Part shown: positions 1 through 6,565 of the stretch, in pieces
Layout: the number at the start of each line of letters is the position of its first letter
How positions within the stretch are numbered: position 1 is the stretch's first letter
NCBI RefSeq assembly: GCF_020165985.1
Contig: NZ_JAIUKZ010000016.1
Coordinates: 1 to 64,000 of the forward strand
From: Bacillus sp. RAR_GA_16
GTDB taxonomy: Bacteria; Bacillota; Bacilli; Bacillales; Guptibacillaceae
Reading direction: 5' to 3'
DNA length: 64,000 nucleotides
Notes under the pieces: generated by a model
The model's input: the letters and a program-made list of their open reading frames with translations, nothing else
Database searches by the model: none
Told to the model about the DNA's origin: nothing
Translations under genes and position numbers: made by a program

Positions 1-2
1 AC

Positions 3-152
3 TTATTGAAATGCAAGACTATTGAATATTTACAAGTTAACCTGGATGAGTCTACTATGTTTTTGACTAAAAAAAACATAGTTAAATGCTGTCCAATGTG
101 CATAAAAAAACTACTGCATCACAAACTTTTTTTGGAATTTAAGTATAGTTAA
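3..152 (+). CDS. possible 3' end of a small Cys-containing protein, cut by window edge
   Basis: An open frame runs from the left edge to a TAA at 150-152 and encodes about 49 residues that include KCCPMCIKK, a Cys cluster like a metal-binding knuckle, followed by a His-His pair. No start is visible inside the window with a ribosome site, so this could be the tail of a longer gene or a chance frame. I do not recognise a family. It shares a Cys-rich, Lys-rich, AT-rich character with the next small frame at 217-384. Confidence 0.2.
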   Translation, partial: LLKCKTIEYLQVNLDESTMFLTKKNIVKCCPMCIKKLLHHKLFLEFKYS

Positions 153-216
153 TATCTGCCTAGAACACAAAAACTATTTAATTGATCGATGTCAGAATTG
201 TGATAGGAGCTTTTCC

Positions 217-384
217 ATGTATTCTTTATTTCAAGGGAAATGCGTTTATTGTAAATTTGAAATTGCAAATTCTAACATTGAAATTCTTGAGGAAAACTCT
301 CTAGATATTCAGGCACAAAAATATTTCATGGAAGGGTTCCTTAATAAAGAAAAAAAGGGTTCTATGAAAACTTGGATTTTATAG
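217..384 (+). CDS. small hypothetical protein with CxxC knuckle (55 aa)
   Basis: An ATG at 217 is preceded by an AGGAG seven bases upstream and opens a 55-residue frame ending in TAG at 382-384. The N-terminus has GKCVYCK, a CxxC pair, and the rest is acidic then Lys-rich. The good ribosome site and a hairpin-plus-T-run at 480-509 downstream support a real short transcript. No family is recognised. It may be a zinc-knuckle peptide or a remnant of a larger protein. Confidence 0.4.
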   Translation: MYSLFQGKCVYCKFEIANSNIEILEENSLDIQAQKYFMEGFLNKEKKGSMKTWIL

Positions 385-479
385 GATATATACGTCACGG
401 CAAAGTGATTAGGATGAGAGGATTTCTCTAATTACATTTTGTTGTATTTTTATCAACCTTTATCCAGAAAATGTAAGGA

Positions 480-509
480 GGGAGCTCAATTATGAGACTC
501 CCGTTTTTT
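480..509 (+). terminator. rho-independent terminator
   Basis: Imperfect stem GGGAGcTCA / TGAgaCTCCC with an ATTA loop, followed by GTTTTTT. It lies about 95 bases after the small CDS ending at 384. Confidence 0.5.
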
Positions 510-581
510 AATAGAGCTCTTTGTTAGCTTTTAAGAAGATGTCGAAAAAGAAATGGAGCGAATAAGGAGAAAAGCAGCACA

Positions 582-956
582 CTAAGTGTGATTCCACCAT
601 CCAATTGATTGAAAGATTTCTTCGGGGCTCACAAACGTGTATCCTAAATAGGATAAAAACAAAAGCCCTTGTAGAGACTTCAACGTTTTCGCTTCGGCTT
701 CATCCTTCTCGGCTACAAGTCTTTCATCAATCTCAGAAACCATCCATTGAGGATGCTTTCTTATTTTCATCAGTTTAAGAGAGCTTGCGAGTGCTGCACT
801 GAAAGGAATTAGCGATAGCGCTAAAAAGGCTTTGTTGTTAATAAAAAAGGTGCCTGTTGTTTCCAATGCTACCCAGGTGGCAAAAAGGACTAAACTAACA
901 AATAGCGTCACCCAAATCATTAATTTTGTTTCCTTAACGAGCTTTTCCACACTCAT
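582..956 (-). CDS. membrane protein paired with XRE regulator
   Basis: A 124-residue protein with two clear hydrophobic segments near residues 14-33 and 43-60, a charged cytoplasmic stretch (MKIRKHP...DERLVAEKDEAEAK) and a third weaker hydrophobic segment at 93-110. It starts with ATG, with GGGAGG seven bases upstream lying inside the end of the regulator gene; only three bases separate the two genes, so they are co-transcribed and probably translationally coupled. Small XRE regulator plus small membrane protein is a recurrent Firmicutes arrangement. The function of the membrane partner is unknown. Confidence 0.75.
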   Translation of the reverse strand: MSVEKLVKETKLMIWVTLFVSLVLFATWVALETTGTFFINNKAFLALSLIPFSAALASSLKLMKIRKHPQWMVSEIDERLVAEKDEAEAKTLKSLQGLLFLSYLGYTFVSPEEIFQSIGWWNHT

Positions 957-959
957 GGA

Positions 960-1154
960 TCATTCCTCCCAGAATAAATCATCTAACGTTTTATTTAAGG
1001 CTTTGCATATCGCTGTACACAATTTAAGGCTTGGGTTATAGTTGCCACTTTCAATTAAATTAATCGTTTGCCTTGTCACGCCAACCATTGCTGCTAATTT
1101 TTCTTGAGAAACATCAGCTTCCACACGAGCAATCTTTATTTTTTTGTTTTTCAA
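960..1154 (-). CDS. XRE-family helix-turn-helix regulator (64 aa)
   Basis: A single HTH_3 domain fills the protein: IARVEADVSQEKLAAMVGVTRQTI contains the turn, and NYNPSLKLCTAICKALNKTLDDLF is the typical C-terminal half of short Cro/C1-like regulators. The start is TTG at 1154; an upstream in-frame TGA excludes a longer form and AGGAG lies ten bases before it. It heads a two-gene unit with the membrane protein at 582-956. A 50-bp palindrome covers its predicted promoter, which suggests autoregulation. Confidence 0.85.
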   Translation of the reverse strand: MKNKKIKIARVEADVSQEKLAAMVGVTRQTINLIESGNYNPSLKLCTAICKALNKTLDDLFWEE

Positions 1155-1175
1155 TAAGCATCAGCTCCTCTTCTT

Positions 1176-1241
1176 GTTCTCAGTATATTATGCAGCACCT
1201 TACAAAATGTCACTTATAAATGACATTTTGTAAGGTGCTGC
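1176..1241 (-). promoter_or_regulatory. promoter with 21-bp-arm palindrome (probable autoregulatory operator)
   Basis: Bases 1192-1212 (GCAGCACCTTAC...TGTCA) and 1221-1241 are perfect inverted 21-bp arms around an 8-base AT spacer. Read on the minus strand the distal arm supplies a -35-like GTGACA, then 17 bases, then TAATAT (about 1182-1187), so the palindrome overlaps the promoter of the XRE gene. Such placement fits a repressor operator. It could alternatively act as a hairpin between the divergent genes. Confidence 0.55.
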
Positions 1242-1358
1242 TTCAGATCGTTTGTAGGAGGGTTCGTGTCTTTGGATGTTGAATATATTAGTTGAGTCTA
1301 TTTAGTGGGGAAGCATGAAAATAGCTCGACTGATATTAATCATACTTGGGGGACAAAC

Positions 1359-1994
1359 ATGGTAAAGTTCGAATTAGAAAATTGCATTACGAATAAGGAA
1401 GAGTTGAGAACGCTAGTCGGGGAGCCGAGTGAAAGGGCTAAGAATAAAGTGATTTCTCATATAGATGAAAACTGTAGAAATTACTTAGCGATGTCGCCAT
1501 TTCTCATGATGGCGACATCAGATTCAGAAGGAAATTGCGATAGTTCACCAAGAGGAGATGCTCCTGGGTTTGTTCAAGTTATGGATGATCAGTGGCTCGT
1601 TATACCTGAACGGCCTGGAAATAAGCGATTGGACTCAATATTGAACATTCTCTCAAATCCAAGCGTTGGATTAATCTTTCTGATTCCTGGGTTAGAAGAA
1701 ACGTTACGAATAAACGGGCAGGCGACGATCATTAAAGATGAAAAAGTCCTTAAGGAAATGCATGTAGGTGGAAAAGTACCCCTTCTCGGTATCGCTGTAA
1801 AAGTAGAGCAGTGCTTTATTCATTGTGCAAAAGCATTTAAGCGATCCAAACTTTGGGATAACGAGTCATGGCCGACTAAAGAAGTATTGCCAAAACCGGC
1901 AAAGATTTTAGCTGAGCATACGAATTTACCAGGAATGACGGAAGAAAAGGTTGCGGAAGGTTTAAGGGAAAGTTATAGCAAAAGAATGTATTAA
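1359..1994 (+). CDS. pyridoxamine 5'-phosphate oxidase-family flavoprotein (MSMEG_1061-like)
   Basis: A split-barrel FMN-binding protein. Motifs include YLAMSPFLMMATSDSEGNCDSSPRGDAPGFV (split here as the typical 'specific activity plus PRGD' segment), the ERPGNKRLDS loop and LRINGQATI. The family reduces or oxidises small molecules with FMN or F420, but the substrate is unknown. I chose ATG 1359 (211 aa) because GGGGGA lies six bases upstream; a GTG at 1305 would add 18 residues without family resemblance. A 16-codon frame at 1315-1365 ends across this start. Confidence 0.8.
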   Translation: MVKFELENCITNKEELRTLVGEPSERAKNKVISHIDENCRNYLAMSPFLMMATSDSEGNCDSSPRGDAPGFVQVMDDQWLVIPERPGNKRLDSILNILSNPSVGLIFLIPGLEETLRINGQATIIKDEKVLKEMHVGGKVPLLGIAVKVEQCFIHCAKAFKRSKLWDNESWPTKEVLPKPAKILAEHTNLPGMTEEKVAEGLRESYSKRMY

Positions 1995-2064
1995 GTTATA
2001 GATATGGATGGTAAAGGTTAAATGGAGGCGAGCGATTGATAAATTTCGGGGAGGAGCATGGGGA

Positions 2065-2674
2065 ATGGAAACCACTGTTTCAAAATCAGATGTTCGTGGT
2101 ACGGCTTCAGGAGTCATGTTTATGGCTTTTTTTGGCACGGTGTGGGCAGATGTTGGGAATCGGCGGTTTACAGGAATTACGTTCGGTATGGTTGTTGCTT
2201 TTAGCCATATTGATTGGTGCTACTTTATTTTTTTCTGGGGTTGCCTTAATTAGGGCCTCTCGAAACTTATCCAATACGACTTCATTCACGAATAAGAATG
2301 TGTATAAGTGGTTCAATCTTGTTTTTATAACCGAATTTCTTCTTATCTTTTTAGCTGCCTACGTATGTCAGTCCACTGGACATTTTGATTGGTTTTTCCC
2401 AATCATGGCGGTAATTGTTGGTCTCCATTTCCTTCCACTCGCCTATCTTTTCCAGGTGAAAGCATATTATTATACAGGAACGCTTATTGCTTTACTCGCC
2501 ATTGTAACGATGCTTTTTGTCCCTATGTATGTGACAATAGGAGGCTATCAGATTAACACATGGTGGGCATTAGTTGGCTTTGGTTCAATGTTGATCCTTT
2601 GGATTACGAGCGCGATGATCCTTTCGATGGGAAGAATGTTGCTTAGAGTGTCAAGGAACAGCCGGAAAAACTAA
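2065..2674 (+). pseudogene. multi-pass membrane protein, broken by a single-base frameshift
   Basis: The first part, starting at ATG 2065 with GGAGGA nine bases upstream, reads METTVSKSDVRGTASG then a hydrophobic helix and FFGTVWADVG. Near 2155 (GTTGGGAATCGG) the coding sense passes to the next frame, which continues IGGLQELRSVWLLLLAIL and further membrane helices to the TAA at 2674. Together they give about 200 residues with five or six helices. Neither frame alone makes a sensible protein. A one-base indel here is either decay or a sequencing error. No function can be assigned. Confidence 0.6.
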
Positions 2675-2721
2675 AAAAGAGGAGGGGATGCATGATTCAG
2701 TCATCCCTCTCCTCTTTTTAT
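2675..2721 (+). terminator. rho-independent terminator
   Basis: Long stem AAAAAGAGGAGGGGATG / CATCCCTCTCCTCTTTTT directly after the stop at 2674. It is symmetrical enough to work in both directions and so may also serve the minus-strand gene ending at 2746. Confidence 0.8.
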
Positions 2722-2745
2722 TGGTTATTAGTGATCAGTGATTTT

Positions 2746-2979
2746 CTAAACCACACTGTTCTTAATGGAATTCGAATCACTGACATCGGCATCGACGACG
2801 TAGCTGATTGGAATGTACACAGCGGTCACATCACCATTTTCCTCTCCAAATCCTTGGTTTCGTTTGGTTGATAAGAACACGTCGGCTTGTTGGGTTGCAG
2901 AAAAGTTAATCATGGAATTCCTTTCCACAATGTTGACTTTAAAGCCTAACAAGTTGATGACAGTAGGTGCAAAGATCAT
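2746..2979 (-). CDS. GerPA/GerPF-family spore germination protein (77 aa)
   Basis: It follows the gerPA/PF pattern: a short hydrophobic strand, then INFSATQQADVFLSTKRNQG, a Gly-rich turn (GFGEENGD), and a C-terminal SYVVDADVSDSN like the NTIDPDxxDQ end of GerP proteins. GerP proteins lie in the inner coat and are needed for germinants to cross the coat. The ATG is 20 bases after the stop of the next GerP-like gene, so the two form one unit. The divergent sequence from classic GerPA or GerPF prevents a letter assignment. Confidence 0.75.
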   Translation of the reverse strand: MIFAPTVINLLGFKVNIVERNSMINFSATQQADVFLSTKRNQGFGEENGDVTAVYIPISYVVDADVSDSNSIKNSVV

Positions 2980-2999
2980 GCTGCCTCATCCTCTCTGTC

Positions 3000-3245
3000 T
3001 TACAGGTATTTGGGTGCGTTTGGATCCATTATGCTTGGCATATCAATTCCATCCCGATCATCGACAACACTTCTTGTTCCAAAGAAGCCGCTGTCATCCC
3101 CAAAATTTTGTCCATAACCTTGATTTTTCTTATCTGTGTTATTCCAGTCTGCCAGGAAGTTTTGCCCTACATTGACCGCTGAAGCATTTTCAAAGGAATT
3201 AATCTTAAACATGAAAATATTAATAACTATAGAAGGTGAACTCAA
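3000..3245 (-). CDS. GerPA/GerPF-family spore germination protein (81 aa)
   Basis: Same family pattern as its downstream neighbour: INIFMFKINSFENASAVNVGQ, then KKNQGYGQNFGDD and SVVDDRDGIDMP. The start is TTG at 3245 with GGAGGGG seven bases upstream. It is the first gene of a two-gene minus-strand unit and is divergent from the hsp20 gene across less than 80 bases, so the two promoters overlap. Expected expression is in the mother cell during sporulation by family analogy; no sigma-K or sigma-E promoter could be assigned with confidence. Confidence 0.72.
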   Translation of the reverse strand: MSSPSIVINIFMFKINSFENASAVNVGQNFLADWNNTDKKNQGYGQNFGDDSGFFGTRSVVDDRDGIDMPSIMDPNAPKYL

Positions 3246-3322
3246 TTTTTAACCCCTCCTCTGGTTAGAAATATATGTTTCCCTCATCACTTTATGAGCT
3301 TCGAATGGATTGGGAGGTGAGA

Positions 3323-3820
3323 ATGTTGGATCCTGAACGCCTCAAACAATGGATGGAAATGGCGAAAAGCTTTCAAGGAAATGATTTTTGGTCGAGTATC
3401 TTTGATAATGATCACCCTGGAAACATGATGAGTCCATTTACGGATACGGGGAAGGGGAACCAAACACAACCGCAACCATCTCATCCTTTGCAGCCTTCCT
3501 CGAAAAGCGTGTATCCAAAAGTGGATATCTATATGAGTAACTATGAAATCGTCCTTGTGTTTGAGCTCCCCGGTGTAAGAAAAGGAGATCTTGATCTTGC
3601 GATTTCCGGTCGACATATCATCATCAAAGGAATAGTGAAATCGGACAACAAAGATATTCGAGTCGTTCAAACGGAACGGTTTTATGGACAGTTTGAGCGA
3701 ACAATTGAACTCCCAGAACCTGCTGATGAAACAAGTGTGAGCGCGGTTTTTCAGGAAGGACTATTAGAAGTGACTTATCCACGGATTCAAAGGGAACAGA
3801 ATAAAATCAATATTAAGTAG
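3323..3820 (+). CDS. Hsp20/alpha-crystallin family protein, probably spore-associated
   Basis: A small heat-shock protein of 165 aa: a variable N-terminus rich in Pro and Gln, the alpha-crystallin domain from about residue 75 (YPKVDIYMSNYEIVLVFELPG), the strand GRHIIIKG, the LPEPADETSVSA loop and a C-terminal KINIK that acts as the IxI-type anchor. The start ATG 3323 is preceded by GGAGG at about six bases; a longer start at 3275 lacks one. Its position between GerP-like genes on both sides suggests a spore-coat Hsp20 like CotM or CotP rather than a cytosolic chaperone, which is an inference from context. Confidence 0.82.
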   Translation: MLDPERLKQWMEMAKSFQGNDFWSSIFDNDHPGNMMSPFTDTGKGNQTQPQPSHPLQPSSKSVYPKVDIYMSNYEIVLVFELPGVRKGDLDLAISGRHIIIKGIVKSDNKDIRVVQTERFYGQFERTIELPEPADETSVSAVFQEGLLEVTYPRIQREQNKINIK

Positions 3821-3828
3821 GTAGCGAT

Positions 3829-4050
3829 TTACTTAACAGCAGTGGAATCATCAAGGTCTGAGTCATTTACGACATAACCTGGATTCACAAAGACGCACTG
3901 ATCTGCATTATGAGCGCCGAACCCCTGATTTTTTTTCACAGAAGAGTAGACCCCGATTCGTTGAGTGGAAGAGAACGATAGGTTAGACAAATTATTAATC
4001 TGATTGATTTTTAGATAAGGCATGTTTATTTGGGTGGACTTGAACTTCAT
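3829..4050 (-). CDS. GerPA/GerPF-family spore germination protein (73 aa)
   Basis: Contains INQINNLSNLSFSSTQRIGVY, KKNQGFGAHNADQ and a GYVVNDSDLDDST end, matching the family layout of the two GerP-like proteins at 2746-3245. It converges on hsp20 with only eight bases between the stop codons and is divergent from the GerPC-like gene at 4175. GGAGG lies upstream of its ATG. The NQGxG signature shared by all three copies points to local duplication. Confidence 0.72.
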   Translation of the reverse strand: MKFKSTQINMPYLKINQINNLSNLSFSSTQRIGVYSSVKKNQGFGAHNADQCVFVNPGYVVNDSDLDDSTAVK

Positions 4051-4174
4051 CTTCTTTCCTCCTTTTCATTCATTTTTGGACAACCCCAACATAGGTATTA
4101 AAAGAGGGGTTATTTTAACCTATATGCGAAGAGGGAAAAGGCCATTCATAAGTGATGAGGAATAGGGTGTTACG

Positions 4175-4549
4175 ATGGCGATGAAATCCTTTTTTAAATT
4201 TATAATCACAGGTAGTAAAGAAATGGATGAGATGAAGAAAAAAGTAGCTCAGCTACAGGAAGAAGTGAAGAAAAAGGAAGAAGGAGATTCGCTTCATGTT
4301 GAGCATATAACGATTGAGAAACTCATTATTGAAAAGCTAGAATACCAAAATAACTTTGGTGCGCTCGGAATTAAAGAGTTAAGTGGTAAGTTAAATATAG
4401 GTGCAAATTATGATCATTTGCCCCTTAAAAATTTGCCAGAAATGCCGGAAGAATTCACCCCAATTGAAATAAAAGATCAAAAAGGAACGCCTCCTTCTAA
4501 GGAAGCGCCTCCACCGACACCAAAATATGAGATTAGAGGGAGAAAGTAG
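4175..4549 (+). CDS. short GerPC-like spore protein
   Basis: A 124-residue protein with a coiled coil near residues 15-37 (MKKKVAQLQEEVKKKEE), followed by EKLIIEKLEYQ and GKLNIGANYDH. The last segment resembles the conserved LxGTLNIGLNP region of GerPC. The tail is Pro-rich and basic. It is much shorter than GerPC (about 200 aa) and lacks its N-terminal part. Genomic position inside a GerP-like cluster supports a coat-assembly role, but the assignment rests on a short motif. Confidence 0.5.
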   Translation: MAMKSFFKFIITGSKEMDEMKKKVAQLQEEVKKKEEGDSLHVEHITIEKLIIEKLEYQNNFGALGIKELSGKLNIGANYDHLPLKNLPEMPEEFTPIEIKDQKGTPPSKEAPPPTPKYEIRGRK

Positions 4550-4584
4550 ACGTGGTTGTGTGAGGTTCGTTTTTCAGAGAAGCG

Positions 4585-4684
4585 TTTATTTGCCAAAATA
4601 TCGTTATATTGTCCAAAACTGAAAGTTATTGGCCAAATCCAAAATTTATTGGCCAAAATCAATTTATATTGGCTAAAACACAAA
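4585..4684. repeat. array of five 20-bp repeats, TTGGCCAATAAA-N8 (minus-strand sense)
   Basis: Five degenerate units centred on TGCC 4591, GTCC 4611, GGCC 4631, GGCC 4651 and GGCT 4671, so the phase is exactly 20 bases. Read on the minus strand the consensus is TTTGGCCAATAAA followed by seven or eight variable bases. The core TTGGCCAA is itself palindromic. It lies between the GerPC-like gene and a terminator. The same array type, in the other orientation, is at 33055-33154. Confidence 0.8.
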
Positions 4685-4719
4685 AAAGTTGAGCGCTGTG
4701 CCCAACTTTTTGTGTTTTA
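4676..4719. terminator. bidirectional terminator
   Basis: Stem AACACAAAAAAGTTG / CCAACTTTTTGTGTT around GAGCGCTGTG, between the convergent GerPC-like and CotF-like genes. Both strands end in T-rich tracts. Confidence 0.75.
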
Positions 4720-5352
4720 ATGGAGCGTTCCTTGACTTGGTACAGGCGCATAGCTTTGGAGCATGAGCTGCATATCCTGTTGAGATAGTTGAGGAACTTG
4801 ATAGTAAGAATGCTTATTTTGGTAAAGAAAAATTTCGTAACTTAACTCAACCAGGTTTGGTACACTGTCGCTCACTAAGCGTCGTAAAATGGGATTTGTC
4901 ATTTCAAGAGCGGTCATTGTGAATAAAGAAGCGAGTGATTTTGTGTGACCTAACATATAAGCCGTTAACCCTTTGTCAGAGAGGTCATTGACAGACTGGT
5001 TTGGTTTTTTCGGTTGGCATGGTTTAAGGCCATACACAACCTCATTCGATTGTTGCATTGTATATTGTCCTGTTGGAACACTTGGATCCTGTCCGGTTTG
5101 AAAGCTCTGAACAATTGTATTATACATAGTGGTGACGAACTGAGATTGATGTTGGAGGATGCTCTTTAATTCAGGATCCTGGACATGTTGTTCGTACATT
5201 TGATAGTGATCCAATAAATTGATGATGCCGGCAATCACCTCATGAGCATCGAATAATTCGTGGCCACCATGATTGGTGTTGGTCATGTTTTGCATAGGCT
5301 GCTGTGCATGTGGCATTCCCTGATTTTGTTGATTTGGTCTTTGTTGCTGCAT
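4717..5352 (-). CDS. CotF-family spore coat protein
   Basis: A 211-residue protein: a Gln/Asn/His-rich N-terminus, then two helical segments of the ferritin-like coat CotF family (HELFDAHEVIAGIINLLDHYQMYEQHVQDPEL split over helix 1-2, and DKGLTAYMLGHTKSLASL) and an acidic/hydrophobic helix LVELSYEIFLYQNKH before a Pro-rich end. GGAGGAATAAGG precedes the ATG. Such proteins are packed in the spore coat, and some members are auxiliary to catalase-like functions, but no enzymatic site is claimed here. It converges on the GerPC-like gene. Confidence 0.82.
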   Translation of the reverse strand: MQQQRPNQQNQGMPHAQQPMQNMTNTNHGGHELFDAHEVIAGIINLLDHYQMYEQHVQDPELKSILQHQSQFVTTMYNTIVQSFQTGQDPSVPTGQYTMQQSNEVVYGLKPCQPKKPNQSVNDLSDKGLTAYMLGHTKSLASLFTMTALEMTNPILRRLVSDSVPNLVELSYEIFLYQNKHSYYQVPQLSQQDMQLMLQSYAPVPSQGTLH

Positions 5353-5603
5353 CCTTATTCCTCCTTTTTCGTTTCGAAAAGCTTCAGAAAAAAGCAGAAC
5401 TCCTTCTAAATAGAATCCTTGAGAGAGATTTCTATGGCAAAAAATTGGCTTCCTTAGTGAAGAAACACAATGCTTATCTTCTGCTTTACGGATGAATTTA
5501 TACAGGCGACTGGAATGAATTGCTTACTCCAATTGAGAATGGTTTGATCTAAACTGTCAAAAACTGAATAGATCGGACTATGCGCAAAATAGGAGGAACG
5601 ACT

Positions 5604-6443
5604 TTGAAACCATTAGATAGTGATTTTTCTAACGTTCATCTTCCGTTTACGAGTAGGAATAACGGTAAGGGGCAAGAGGTGTGTAGCGATCTTTATTATT
5701 GGACGAACCAGATTGTAAATATTTGTTTATACGGTGATACCAATGCAGGTGAGTGGGTGCTGATTGATTGTGGTATGCCTCATTCAAAGCAGGCCATTAT
5801 GGAGGTTGCTGCAGAAAGGTTTGGACATTCAAAAAAACCTAAAGCGATTGTATTGACACATGGTCACTTTGATCATGTGGGGTCACTTGAGCCTTTGCTA
5901 GAAGAGTGGGATGTACCGGTTTATGCTCACAAAAACGAACTTCCTTATTTGAGTGGAGAACTGGATTATCCAAAGGGAGATCCGAAAGCGGACGGTGGAT
6001 TAGTTAGCGAGCTTTCTCCCTTATACCCCCATCATGGAATTGACATTTCACCTAACCTGTCTGCTCTACCAGCCAATGGTGAAATTCCGTACATGAAGGA
6101 CTGGACCTGGGTCCATACACCTGGACATACGCCTGGACATATTTCTCTTTACCGCAAAAAAGATGGTGTCTTGATTGCGGGTGATGCCTTTGTCACCGTG
6201 AAGCAAGAATCCTTGTATCGGGTGGTTCTTCAGCAGAAGGAAATTAGCGGCCCTCCAAAGTACTTTACGATGGATTGGGAAGATGCAAGACAGTCTGTAG
6301 CTAAGCTTGCTGATTTACATCCTATCCTAGCCATAACGGGGCATGGAGAAGAAATGGAAGGGGAAGAGCTAGAGGCGTCTTTAAAAAGGTTAGTCAATCA
6401 CTATGATCAAATTGCTTTACCGGCGAATTATAAACGACATTAA
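5604..6443 (+). CDS. MBL-fold metallo-hydrolase
   Basis: Carries the metal-binding THGHFDHVGS motif (HxHxDH) near residue 90, a second His in HTPGHTPGH and the Asp of IAGDAF, with a final GHGEEM His, so both zinc sites of the metallo-beta-lactamase fold look complete. Closest by layout to the YflN/glyoxalase-II-like hydrolases; the substrate is unknown. I prefer TTG 5604 (AGGAGG seven bases upstream) over ATG 5580. It is a single gene closed by a terminator at 6443-6473. Confidence 0.85.
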   Translation: MKPLDSDFSNVHLPFTSRNNGKGQEVCSDLYYWTNQIVNICLYGDTNAGEWVLIDCGMPHSKQAIMEVAAERFGHSKKPKAIVLTHGHFDHVGSLEPLLEEWDVPVYAHKNELPYLSGELDYPKGDPKADGGLVSELSPLYPHHGIDISPNLSALPANGEIPYMKDWTWVHTPGHTPGHISLYRKKDGVLIAGDAFVTVKQESLYRVVLQQKEISGPPKYFTMDWEDARQSVAKLADLHPILAITGHGEEMEGEELEASLKRLVNHYDQIALPANYKRH

Positions 6444-6473
6444 GAGAAGCAGCTTTCTGCTTCTCTTGTTTAC
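6443..6473 (+). terminator. rho-independent terminator
   Basis: AGAGAAGCAG / CTGCTTCTCT stem with a CTTT loop followed by TGTTT, immediately after the MBL stop codon. Confidence 0.7.
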
Positions 6474-6565
6474 GTTTTACACGGGAGTTCACGTTTCGTT
6501 CAGATACTTAAGTGGAAAATAATAGGGAGATCAGTAGCGAAATCATGTACCTAGGAGGAAGCGCT

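Noticed and set aside
540-546. TGTCGAA, a match to the Spo0A box
   Set aside because: A single seven-base match downstream of a gene end, with no promoter nearby. Expected by chance in 64 kb.
2813-3182. Plus-strand frames opposite the GerP-like genes
   Set aside because: Shadows of two supported minus-strand genes, without ribosome sites.
5304-5495. 63-aa frame antisense to the CotF-like start, with a helical Lys-rich end
   Set aside because: No ribosome site, its first half lies antisense to a well-supported gene, and the codon pattern is that of a shadow frame.
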